From assembly GCA_010909165.1 (NCBI GenBank), contig MU008158.1:556581-620580 (forward strand): DNA of 64,000 nucleotides, given 5' to 3'. This document shows, one piece after another, positions 34,525-44,623 of this stretch (its first letter is position 1; every line of letters starts with the position of its first letter). The notes under the pieces are model-generated. The model saw nothing but the letters and a program-made list of their open reading frames with translations, was not told the DNA's origin and did no database searches. The DNA comes from Anthoceros angustus. Its lineage: Eukaryota > Streptophyta > Anthocerotopsida > Anthocerotales > Anthocerotaceae. A program made the position numbers and the translations under genes.

Positions 34525-37068
34525 ATGAGTGGGCATGACACGGTGCTGGTAGGCAGCTTCATGCGCCGCTCGGCTAGTGCTGCCTCCGGTTCTGGATTGG
34601 CGTCGGCCGCGGTGCAGCCCATTTCTCCGCCCCCGCGCAGGATGGAGCCTGTGTCCAAGCTGCAGGCCCGGGGCATATCGCCCTTCCCGGCTGCCCATAA
34701 GTCGCAGCTGCCGCCTCGGGCGGTTTATCCGGGGCATCAGGCTGCTGGGTGGCGGGGATCGTGCCATGGAAATGTATGGCTTGTGTTTGCAGTCCTGGCA
34801 TTCTTTTCTGTCTCGCTCTATGCCTTCTCTATGACAAGAGGTGTGCAGTATTCCGCCCATTTTCGGCGCTTTAGTAACCGGGGTTATGGGATAGTAATCG
34901 ATGCAGGTAGCAGTGGATCAAGATTGCATGTCTTCCAGTACGTTGAAGAGGGCCAGCTCCCTCGTGTAGATCCCCGGTATTCGATCTCCAAGAAGGTGAC
35001 TCCTGGGTTGTCCTCGTTTAGAGATAAGCCCGAGGCTGCTGGCCAGTCGCTCATTGACCTTATGGAGTTTTCTAAGGGAAACGTACCTGCAAAGGAAAGG
35101 CCTGCAACTAGAATATATCTTATGGCCACTGCTGGGTTGAGACTGTTAGACAAGGAGACGCAGGACAAGATTTTGGAGTCCTGTAGAGCCGTTCTTAGGA
35201 GGTCAGGATTTCTGTTCAGGGATGAATGGGCCACTGTCATTTCAGGTCATATAGCCTGCCTCTTCTTTTTGCAACTCTTGTGCTCGACTATGTTGTGGCA
35301 TGAATTGCTCCTGGCTTGGAGTTGTTTGAGGATGGTATGGTTGGGGTGTGCAGTCATGGAACACTGATGTAATTACCTCTGCATTCTCGAAACAGGCACC
35401 GATGAAGGAATTTATGCTTGGGTTTCTGCCAATTATGTGCTGGGCACCTTGGGACGTGACCCGCATGAGACTGTCGGTATTGTTGAATTGGGAGGAGCGT
35501 CAGCTCAGGTATATAGCAGCCTTTTGCTTGATTTTGTTTCTTGACCCATCAAAGTTCATCTTGACTCATTTCACTTTGGCTTTGCTTTGCAGGTAACATT
35601 TGTCCCTGACACACCCCCTCCACCACAGTATTTACAGATCCTGGACCTTGGTGGGGTTACCTACACTCTATATACTTACAGCTTCCTTGGCTTGGGGCAG
35701 GTGACGTTAACCTTAGTTCTTGACCATCCCAATTCATACGGATTTGCTTTTTTCTAGACAATGTCTCTGAGGTGTATCCTCGCGTTGTGGCATTTCAGGA
35801 GGCAGCATGGACGGCTCTCTTCAAACTGCTGTATTCTGGTGCTGTCAGGGCAGGCGAGTGCTTGTTTTGCATAGCAGGTGCCTTGTTGGTGTGTCGCATG
35901 CAATGACCTCTTCCATTGCTCAGCCTGTTGTCTGTGTTCGACCTGCAGGGTTGCCTACTACAGAGGAAAACGTGGTTGTAGATCCTTGTACTCCGAAGGG
36001 CTATGTTAGGAGTCTAGATGATGTGATATTAGCCTCTGTGCTACCTGGCTCTGGTGACGATAAGCGGCCAGTTTCAAGCATCCTTTCAGCTGGGAACTTC
36101 ACAGAATGCCGTAAAGCCGCTCTCTCTCTACTTCAGAGAGGCAGAGGTATGTGAGTATTTCATAGCACAGGCAACAATCTGTTTCAATCGGGACTGTTGT
36201 TGCTGTTGTGGATGAAATATCCTTCTCTCATGAATGCCTAATTGGCAGGGGACTGTCTGTACCATCGTTGTGCCATTGGAACGGAATTCATTCCCAACCT
36301 CCGAGGAAAATTTTTTGGTACCGAGAATTTCTTCTACACGTCCCAAGTATGTGTCTTCACCCCATTCACACATTGCTTTCTATGATGGAGGCAGGTAGCT
36401 CTCAGAGACACTTGTCTGTGCGTCTGCGGTTGGCAGATGGTTTTTGCCTCTGAGTACTGAGACTCCTCTTGTCCGACTCTTGGAATCAGTTTTTCGGGTT
36501 GCCATCTAATGCAACTCTGACGGAAATCGAGGCAGCCGGAGTGCACTACTGTGAGAAGGACTGGAGTGCCCTACAGCTGCAGCACAACCAGATCCTAAAA
36601 GAAGACCTGCTGAAGTACTGCTTCTCCACATCTTACATTGTGGCGCTATTGCATGATGGCCTTGGTATTGCTATGCAAGATGAAAGGTCTGCCCCTGTCC
36701 CCACCCATGGTTATGCAGGAATGCGCACGTTGTGTTACCATTTTACTCACTTGCTGCCTCGGATACCTAGCTCTTAACCTTTGCTGTTGCCCATCACCAG
36801 AATGAAGTTCACAAACCAGGTCGGCAAGGTTGCTCTGGACTGGGCACTCGGTGCCTTCATTGTGCGAATGGGGGAAGACGGCCTCCAGCTACCGCCGGTT
36901 GGCCTGTTTGGAGACGAGGTGGTTACCGTACTTTCATTGATGGGCTCTGTTTGCATACTTGCATTTGTGCTATGGTTTGTCATGCGCTGGCGAAGGCCAC
37001 ACTTGAAAACCATTTATGATTTGGAAAAGGGGCGGTACATTACTACAGCAACTCGGTTACATAGATGA
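34525..37068 (+). CDS. Apyrase (GDA1/CD39 NTPase), 8 exons, two membrane segments
   Basis: Exons: 34525-35245, 35396-35508, 35593-35700, 35799-35853, 35949-36146, 36249-36346, 36490-36686, 36801-37068; 585 residues. All introns fit GT-AG except intron 4, whose donor by alignment to the paralogue is CAG|GCGAGT (GC-AG). ACR1 DAGSSGSR, KKVTPGLSSF, ATAGLR and ELGGASAQ are present. Membrane helices are at about residues 93-112 (VWLVFAVLAFFSVSLYAF) and near the C-terminus (VTVLSLMGSVCILAFVLWFV), followed by a basic cytosolic tail. Two helices resemble the Golgi/endomembrane-type apyrases such as Arabidopsis APY7; exact orthology is not determined. Exons 2, 3, 4, 6 and 7 have the same length as in the minus-strand paralogue, which validates both models. 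Confidence 0.93.
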
Positions 37069-37647
37069 TGGACGTTTTGCTTAGGTCACAATTCAATGGG
37101 CAGCTTCACATTTTTGGGTTATCTCTGATGACTTTGGGACTCATCCCAGTCCCTTCCACGTTTGCCTACTATTCCTCTATCACTTTCTGATGGTATAACT
37201 TGAGCCATGGTTTCATGCAGCTGCGGGCGCCAGGTTTCTGCCCAATTGGACGTACTCACCTTTCCCCCGTGTTCTTAATCGCCTGCTCTGGAACGACCTG
37301 TGACTCGTTTGATGGGGAGTAAAATCCAACGTCCGTCCGGAGGTTCCTTGTTCCATGCTTGCAGCTACTGTACTGTATTGAAGACCTAATGTTCCAGATT
37401 GCCTAGGTCGTAATCTTGTATTATGCCGTGAGAATTAATAGTTTAAACGAATGGCCAACTAAAAGTTTACCGTAATCGATGTCGGCACTACCAGTCTGCA
37501 GACAGGAAAGAGTTGTTTGAGCGGAAAATATGTTCCACAATCTATTTCGCCATCAGCAGTTTCGCCGGGAACCCTTTTCAGGGCTCTGCAACAAAGTCCT
37601 GGTTGTGCGAACAAGCTCGGAATGCTTCTGCGGAGATCCGTGTGGCT
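37069..37647. other. Spacer between apyrase and gamma-CA-like gene
   Basis: Contains the apyrase 3' UTR and the promoter and 5' UTR of the next gene. The downstream frame is open for 45 codons before its first ATG (37648) with no ATG among them, so the start is taken at 37648. Confidence 0.5.
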
Positions 37648-38517
37648 ATGGCGTCGTCTGCAGCGAGGCACACTGGGCTCAGGCTTCTGAAGTACCAGGC
37701 GGAGCTTCCAGCCTCCTTTCTGGCCATCCTGTCGTCCGCATCCGCGAGATCTGCAGCTGCTGGAGCTGGAGCTGCGGGGCCTGCCATCCACTCTGCTGCC
37801 GGCTCGGGGGTCGGCGCCGGAGCTTCCAGCTTCACACCGCTCTTGCAGCAGCGGCAACATGCATCCACATACTCGGCTTCCTCGAGGTTTCCATACCATG
37901 TAGAGTGGGACTACCGGGGGCAGAGGCAAATTCTTCCCATTCAGGACTGGGTGCCGGATGTGGCTGTGAATGCGTTCGTGGCTCCCAGCGCCGTGCTGGC
38001 GGGCTTGGTGGAGATACAGGACAGGGCGTCGGTCTGGTACGGGTCTGTGCTGCGAGGCGATTTGAACAAGATTTTTCTTGGCTTCCTGTCGAATGTGGGG
38101 GACAGGTGCGTGATCCACGCCGCGGAGTCCTCTCCCACGGGTTTCTCGGCTGCCACGAGCATAGGGAGGATGTGCACAGTAGGCGGCTTCAGCACCATCA
38201 GGTCCAGCACCATCGAGAACGAGGCTGTGGTCGGGCAGAGATGCGTGTTGATGGAAGGCTCCCTGGTCGAGAAGCATGCCTACCTGGGTGACGGATCAGT
38301 CCTCCCTCCTGGCAGGCGGATCCCTTCTGGAGAGCTATGGGCCGGCAACCCTGCCCGATATGTGCGGGACCTGACGAACGATGAGATTCTGGCCATCCCT
38401 AAACTGGCAGAGGCAATCCACGATGTGGCCGAGGATCATGCTGCCCAGTTCTTACCCTACAGTACAGCGTATATTGAAGCTGAAGAACTCAGACACTATT
38501 CGGAACGCCTGCAGTGA
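37648..38517 (+). CDS. Gamma carbonic anhydrase-like subunit of mitochondrial complex I
   Basis: Intronless, 289 residues. An Ala/Ser-rich presequence of about 80 residues precedes the left-handed beta-helix domain: WDYRGQRQILPIQDWVPDV, FVAPSAVLAGLVEI, VLRGDLNKIFLGFLSNVGD, RCVIHAAESSPTGF and LPPGRRIPSGELWAGNPARY. These blocks match the plant GAMMACAL proteins that sit in the matrix-exposed carbonic anhydrase domain of complex I (established). One metal-ligand His position is kept (CVIHAA), but the two others, in the stretch CTVGGFSTIRSST, are replaced by non-His residues as in GAMMACAL rather than catalytic gamma-CA. It is therefore probably structural rather than an active carbonic anhydrase. 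Confidence 0.92.
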   Translation: MASSAARHTGLRLLKYQAELPASFLAILSSASARSAAAGAGAAGPAIHSAAGSGVGAGASSFTPLLQQRQHASTYSASSRFPYHVEWDYRGQRQILPIQDWVPDVAVNAFVAPSAVLAGLVEIQDRASVWYGSVLRGDLNKIFLGFLSNVGDRCVIHAAESSPTGFSAATSIGRMCTVGGFSTIRSSTIENEAVVGQRCVLMEGSLVEKHAYLGDGSVLPPGRRIPSGELWAGNPARYVRDLTNDEILAIPKLAEAIHDVAEDHAAQFLPYSTAYIEAEELRHYSERLQ

Positions 38518-38962
38518 GTGAGGCATTTGATTTGGCAGTATAACTCTGAACGCAGGTGGGCCGCCAGGGATTAGCAGCACTACTAGCATTTGCATCCTCT
38601 GATCTTTCAAGACAAGCCGGAATTGTATGCATCATTTTAGGTTATTTGGAACACTCTAAATGTCTCCTGTCGGGATGTTGCTGCCAGGCGTTTTGTGCTG
38701 CTGAAATGCTTCACATTCAGTGTTGTTGCTTGTCTTCCAGCTGCAATTGTCGCGATGGGCTGTTTAACTACACTCCCGCAACCTGAAAAAATCGTGCCTT
38801 CTCTAAATTCTTCCATTGGGTCTGTTGGACGCATGGAAATCCAGAGACATCTCCATATATATAACAAGTCCAGCCCGGATGCACACTCATCTACTGCCGG
38901 CAATGACCTTGCTTTGACGTAGGCTGTTAACAAGCGACCTCCTAGACTGCACTCATTCCTTC
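38518..38962. other. Convergent 3' spacer
   Basis: This holds the 3' ends of the gamma-CA-like gene and of the minus-strand RPS9 gene. I see no additional gene. Confidence 0.6.
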
Positions 38963-39731
38963 CTAACGCTTCGAGTACTGGGGACGCTTGCGTGCCTTGT
39001 GCAAACCGTACTTCTTCCTTTCCACAACTCGAGAATCTCGAGTGAGGAGGCCTTGTTTCTTGAGTGGATCCCTGTTTGCCTGGTTAGCAACCAGCAAAGC
39101 TCGTGCAACTCCTAGGAGAATAGCTTGGGCCTGAGCGGAGACTCCTCCTCCGTGAGCCTTGACGATAACGTCATACTTGGATTCAAACCCCAGGCTTACG
39201 AGGGGGAACTTCACAGCTTGCAGCCACACTGGATTTCCTTGAAGATAGTCCTGCCAGAGCGAAGGAGATCCCGCATTGAGAAAAAGCAAGCAGCCTCAGG
39301 CCACACATTTTTTCGCTCACCCTGACCAGCAATACATCACAGGAAACACGCACCTGCGCAGTGCGATTGTTGATGATGATCTGCCCGGTTCCCTCTACCA
39401 GGCACACTCGGGCTACCGCGCATTTGCGCCGGCCAGTACCGAGCAGGCGCTGCGCAGCGAATCCCCCCGGCAGCGACTGCTTCACGAAAGCCTCCAAATC
39501 TTGTCTCTCGGTCGGCGTAGCTACGGCGGCAGTCGCTGCCACCTCTAGAGCAGAAGCAGGATACCTTCTGGCTCTAGACTGCAGAGGCGCGATCCTCACA
39601 GCAGGCCTCAGGCTCAGCCCGCACAGGGAGGAGGACTTGCTGAAAGAGGTGGAACATTTTTCCGTAGAGCCGAGGGCAAGGGAGGCGAATGCCAGAGTCT
39701 GAGCCGCTACAGCGGCAGCTGCCATCGCCAT
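38963..39731 (-). CDS. RPS9: Plastid ribosomal protein S9 (uS9c), nuclear-encoded
   Basis: Two exons, 39731-39354 and 39250-38963, intron 103 bp, phase 0; 221 residues. An N-terminal Ala/Ser-rich transit peptide of about 65 residues ([19 protein letters not shown]) precedes the S9 domain: [19 protein letters not shown], then [53 protein letters not shown], and the conserved tail [19 protein letters not shown] ending in SKR, whose basic end reaches the P-site in bacterial-type ribosomes. Length fits plastid S9. It is divergent from PBA1, with start codons 202 bp apart. Confidence 0.96.
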
Positions 39732-39933
39732 GGCAGCGTGGAGAAGAGAAAATGCACCCGATAGAACAGATTGGATGGGGTTGTGGGTTTAGTGGTTAAC
39801 CCCCCTCCCGGTGAAAAGCTCGACCCAGGCTAGGGCTTTCCGTCTCATTAAAAGACTTTGGTTTTAAATGAAGTAACTCATCAGAAGCCTTGCACTCGAA
39901 GTCGAAGCTAGGTCGAACGGACACATCGCAGGT
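39732..39933. promoter_or_regulatory. Putative bidirectional promoter, RPS9 / PBA1
   Basis: Only 202 bp lie between the divergent ATGs of RPS9 and the proteasome beta1 gene, so promoter and both 5' UTRs must fit here or overlap the genes. I did not find a clear TATA box at a canonical spacing. Assignment rests on gene orientation only. Confidence 0.5.
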
Positions 39934-41472
39934 ATGGACACCATGGCGAGCGACTGGATGAACTCTGCCCACAGCATGGGGACAACGATTATGGCAGTGC
40001 AGTACAAGAATGGCGTCGTCTTGGGAGCTGATTCCCGAACCACCACTGGTAAGCTAATTTTGCTTGGTCTGCGCAGGATTTTCAATGTCCCCTCATTTCT
40101 AGGGGTGGCTTCAATCTGTTTTTCGCAGGAGTATATGTTGCGAACCGAGCTTCGGACAAAATTACCCAGCTTACGGACAACGTCTACCTTTGCAGATCCG
40201 GATCAGTATGTGCCTCATTCAATTGCGCACCACATGTCTAGGACCTTAACCATCTGGGAATTTTGTGAATTTGGATGTGATGCTCTTTGTGTCTCAGCTA
40301 GCTGCAGTGCTTAGCTTGGCTATCTAATTGTATGTCATGCAGGCGGCAGATACCCAGGTTGTTTCAGATTATGTGCGGTACTTTCTGAATCAGCATACGT
40401 ACGTGGTACTTCTAAGTGCAAGTCATGTTTTGTTGAAGATGACCCTGTTGGTATGAGGTTGCTTTATGGAAATTAGTCCCTGATGGAGCTCCCGTTGTGT
40501 CCGTTTCAGAATTCAGCTTGGCCGTCCAGCGACTGTGAAGACCGCAGCTACCCTAATCCGGCAGTTATCGTATCAGAATAAGGTAGAGTTGTAAGTCAGC
40601 GAGGACATTTTCCTTTCTTCTCCATGAGGAACAGCCAGTGCAACATTTCTGCATGTCTCTTGATGGGAATTGTGCTCCCTGACAGTCCATTTTACAAGCT
40701 GGCATGATTGTTGGTGGGTGGGACAAGTATGAAGGACCAGCGGTGTATGGCATACCTCTTGGCGGCACCTTGTTGCGCCTCCCGTTTGCTACTGGCGGTA
40801 TGTGAAAACACAAGTCACATTCATAGATAGCCGAATGCCCTGCAAGGCACTCTTACAGGCTTCACAATATTGTGGCCGCACCCTGAATATTGCAAGGCTG
40901 ACTAACATCTTCATGTGCCTTTGTTTGCTGCAGGATCTGGGTCTAGTTACCTGTATGGGTTCCTGGATCATGCGTGGAGAGAAAACCTGAGTGAGGCAGA
41001 AGCAGAGGTTTTGTAACTTCTCGACAGCCCTCGTCTTTGGCAGAAGAAACTGCTGGCATGTTACAAGCTGTTCTATTTCCTGGCATTTGCTGTATGGTCT
41101 GCATGACAAAATGTCTTTGGTTGTTCAGGATTTGGTTGTGAAGGCAGTTTCCCTTGCGATGGCCAGGGACGGTGGGAGCGGTGGTGTTGTTCGGACTGTC
41201 ACTGTAAGTTTTTTTTGGGGCTCTGTATGATCTACAGCTATTCGTGCTGTTACTTGGTTATGCTCCCTCAACATCGTGTAAGAACCTACATGTCCCGATG
41301 GACAAACAAGAACGTCAGACTTCGCCTCTTCTGACCTGCTTAGTTTCGCTTTGTGTAGGTCAATGAAAAAGGAGTCAAACGTAGCTTCCATAGTGGGGAC
41401 AAGCTTCCCCTCTGGCATGAGGAAATAGCACCGAGAGAAACACCCGTTGAGGTTGATGCTATGCACAGTTGA
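39934..41472 (+). CDS. PBA1: 20S proteasome subunit beta type-6 (beta1, caspase-like)
   Basis: Eight exons: 39934-40048, 40129-40205, 40343-40398, 40510-40582, 40686-40797, 40934-41007, 41129-41203, 41359-41472; 231 residues, close to the family length. [10 protein letters not shown] gives the Gly|Thr cleavage that exposes the catalytic Thr1. GADSRT carries Asp17 and NRASDKI carries Lys33, so the subunit should be active. Further blocks [39 protein letters not shown] and [12 protein letters not shown] are typical of beta1. Beta1 cleaves after acidic residues in the core proteasome of nucleus and cytosol (established). Introns are 80-150 bp, all GT-AG. Confidence 0.96.
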
Positions 41473-42319
41473 TTGTCGTTTTGTCGTCCAGCAGGTAGAA
41501 AACCCAAACCAATATAAGGTAACTGTTCTAGGGACTGCTTGACCACAGTAGATGCAGAATGCACATTAAGCGCTGTTGTCCTGTGGTATTTCTGAAACAG
41601 AAGTTTAAAGGCAAGGGCAAATTGTACGATGTAGACGAGTTGCCGAGGGAGCATAGTATGGAGTTTGAGCCAATTCGTGTGTGATAGCCGAATGGCACTC
41701 TTAGGCAAATGTAGGTACGGCGTGCAGGAGCGTCCTGTCGGAAACAGTGTCTACTTTTCATCCTGGACGATGCCCAGGCCCATTTGTTGTGGCCTTTTGT
41801 CTCCCAATTCATGGATTGTGTGGGAACGTTCTCATACTAAAAATCGTACTCTTAATACGCCCCGTGAAGGCACTGCTCGTTAGGACTCCCCGATTACTAG
41901 ATTCTCTACCGACTGATAGTCGGTGACACAAAAAAACAGGTTTACCGCTTGTTCATGGGTATCGAAGTTCCTCATACGACGCTCCTGTACAATACACTTA
42001 CGAGTTCAGGAATCGCCTATTTTCAACTATCAACTAAGACGTTACTAAACCAACCTGCTGGTACCCAAAGAATTCATCGTTTCACGGTTTGTCCAATCAT
42101 TGATTATACATAGCTGGGCAAAATAGCAGCTGTCTAAAAACTCAGTCCTCTCCTTTCTACTGGCAGAGTGTATAACCTTGAACCAAGCGTGTAAAACCTG
42201 TTCTCGCATTGCCTCAAGGTGACACACACTCGATGAATGTTCATGATGGGCGAACGCTTCCATACAGATCCTTCCACACATAGAGGCCAAGCGGTTGGTC
42301 GCCCAGAAGGACCATGAGC
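41473..42319. other. Convergent 3' spacer between PBA1 and the kinase gene
   Basis: AT-richer sequence containing both 3' ends. I see no motif-bearing frame, RNA gene or repeat here. Confidence 0.5.
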
Positions 42320-43875
42320 TCAGGGCTCAAGCCGGGTATAATCTGGCTCGGAGACGTTCAATTTTGAGAGGCTGAACGATCTGGAGTAAGCTGGCCCAGA
42401 ATCGTAAAACTCAAACCTCGTATACGCAGGCTTGGAGCCGGCAGAATTGTCCAAACCCTGCTGCACCTGCTGATGAGATGAATGGTCCCGGGAACTCCTA
42501 CTCCAAGTACTGGATGACTTGGGGGTGTCCGAAGGGGTTTCACCGTCCTTGACTTCCATGGCCAAAGCTTCCGTGAGCTGTTTGACAACATCGCTCATCG
42601 TAGGCCGATGAATAGACCGAGGCTCCACACTAAACATGGCAACTTCTGCCACCTTGAGCAACGAGTCAATACCATAGTCAGACCCCAGCAAAGGATCAAC
42701 AATGGCTTCCGCATGGCCATCCTGCATCAGTTTCCTTGCCCACTCGCTAATCCGCCACCTCGACTTGGACTCCTCCTCTATCACAGGCTCCCGCCCAGAA
42801 ATGATCTCCAGCAGCACAATCCCAAAGCTATAAACATCGCTCTTCTGGGTGAGCCGCAGCGACTGGAAGTACTCCGGGTCCAAATACCCCGACGTCCCCT
42901 TCACGATCGTGGTCACATGGCTGGCATCCGAGTCCGCAGGAGTGAGCTTGGACAGCCCGAAGTCGGCCACCTTGGCCATCATATTCTCCGCCAGGAGTAT
43001 GTTGCTGCTCTTGATATCCCTGTGAATAATTGCAGGGCTGCACTTGTGCAGATACTCCAACCCCGTTGCGGCATCCAGAGCAATGGTGAGCCTAGTCCCC
43101 CAGTCCAGCCCCTGGCTGTTAATCGGCTCATGCAGCTGCTCCTGCAACGTCCCCCCCGAGCAGTACTCGTACACCAGCATCCGTTCATTGTCCTCGTTAC
43201 AGTACCCCACCAGCGACACCAGGTTCTCGTGGTGCACTCTGGACAGCACGTGCACCTCGTTGTAGAACTCCTGCTCCCCTTGCTGCGAGTCCCCCGCCTG
43301 CACCTTCACCGCCACCTTCTGCCCCGACGGCAGCTTCCCGTAATACACCGGCCCAAACCCTCCCTCCCCGATCTTGTGCATAAAATTACGGGTGGCCTTC
43401 TTCACCTGCGCCAACTGGAAAAGCTGCGTCTCGTAATGCCGCTCCTGGGACGGCGTCCGAGAGTGCGCCCGCGACCGCGGCTGCGACTGTGACTGCGACT
43501 GCGACGGCGTCCGAGGCCGCAACCTCGGGGGAACCGCCGCCCCCGCTGCGGGACCTCTCCCCTGCCCTGCCACCGCAATCCTGAGCGCGGCCGGAGGCGG
43601 AGTGAAGGCCGCGGCCGGATTGTTGTGCACAGTCACCTTCTCCGGCGCTCTGCCTTTGCTCTTGAAGCACACAACGTAGAGCGCCACGGCCAGAGCCACC
43701 ACAATGAGCACCAAACCTCCCGCCACTCCCCAATCACCAGGCCATAGGTGCTGCTGCTAGTAGTGCTCTCCTCGTTGTTGACATTGGCCTTGAGGTTCCC
43801 AGGCTCCTCAACCATGAGCCATATGCCTAAGATCGGATCCCGCTGCCTCACATTGCCGCCCCCGCCAGTCCAATT
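42320..43875 (-). CDS. Receptor-like Ser/Thr kinase, 5' incomplete, frame broken at the membrane segment
   Basis: The last exon starts after acceptor GTGATTGCAG at 43875. Its first part reads NWTGGGGNVRQRDPILG and ends SSSTYGLVIG; the transmembrane segment AGGLVLIVVALAVALYVV then continues in a different frame, with a shift near 43727-43735. The kinase frame (no ATG upstream of the helix) has GEGGFGPVYYG (P-loop), VAVKV (Lys), HRDIKSSNILL (catalytic loop), VADFGLSKL (DFG) and GTSGYLDPEY (activation/P+1), so it looks catalytically competent. Kinase motifs resemble malectin-like LRR-I receptor kinases, but no LRR or malectin exon was located upstream. Either a 2-bp insertion has inactivated the gene or the consensus sequence is wrong here. 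Confidence 0.75.
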
Positions 43876-44623
43876 CTGCAATCACGACTCAAATCAGATG
43901 GCTCGCGTCTCAAACACCTCCAGCGCCATCAAAGCTTCTTTTGCTTCTGCTTCTGGAGAAGCTGCATTGCCAGATTCTTGCGAAGCGAGTGTGGAAGGAG
44001 CCGAATAAACAGAAGGAGGAAGGCGGGGATTGGCAATGGCAGCCGAGGCGGCTGACACCTGGAGAGAGCGTGCTCCACGCCTCCTCTCCCGCGCTGGGGC
44101 GCCTTCTCTTACTACTTACCCGCCGGCAACTCGATTCAGATTCGGCCACCCAAGTCCGTGCAGTCGGCCGAAACGGGTCGCGACAAGACAGCCCCGCCAA
44201 CTCCGGTCGCAAATACTGGGACGGTTACCAGGACATGGACTGCACCTCGTGATAACAGTAGTGTCCATTGCAATGTGCTATCTTAGGGCTACAGCACAGG
44301 GAGTTTCAGCGGGCTGTAGCTGCAAGATGGGGATATATATAGGAAAAGCGCAAGGTAACAATATTCCTTCCCCACGAGCATAAAGACTACCACCTAGTCA
44401 GGTAACCAATTTCCTGGACCAACCCCTGCATTCCTTTAATTCCTTGAAGCCAGCCAACTATCGTCACCACCTGTAGAGAACCTTTCGGAGAGGGAGGAAG
44501 CCAAAATTCCCAAGATCTTGAGAGGGTTGGCCTGGTGCCGGGGAGTTTGAGGCGCGCAAAACTGCAGCTTTGACCCTGCTGGCTTTTGCGATGGTGATAT
44601 CAGCGAGCATCAGCTGTAGTGGC
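43876..44623. other. Upstream region of the kinase gene
   Basis: Missing 5' exons of the kinase might lie here but I could not recognise any ectodomain motif. A minus-strand frame (44212-43910) ends in a plausible donor CGG|GTAAGT near 44125 but encodes nothing familiar. COG1's 3' end adjoins on the right. Confidence 0.4.

Noticed and set aside
37459-38277. 272-codon antisense frame over the gamma-CA-like gene
   Set aside because: Shadow frame; the sense strand encodes a well conserved protein.
42608-43492. 294-codon plus-strand frame over the kinase gene
   Set aside because: Shadow of the kinase coding sequence; Pro/Arg/Leu-rich with no domain.
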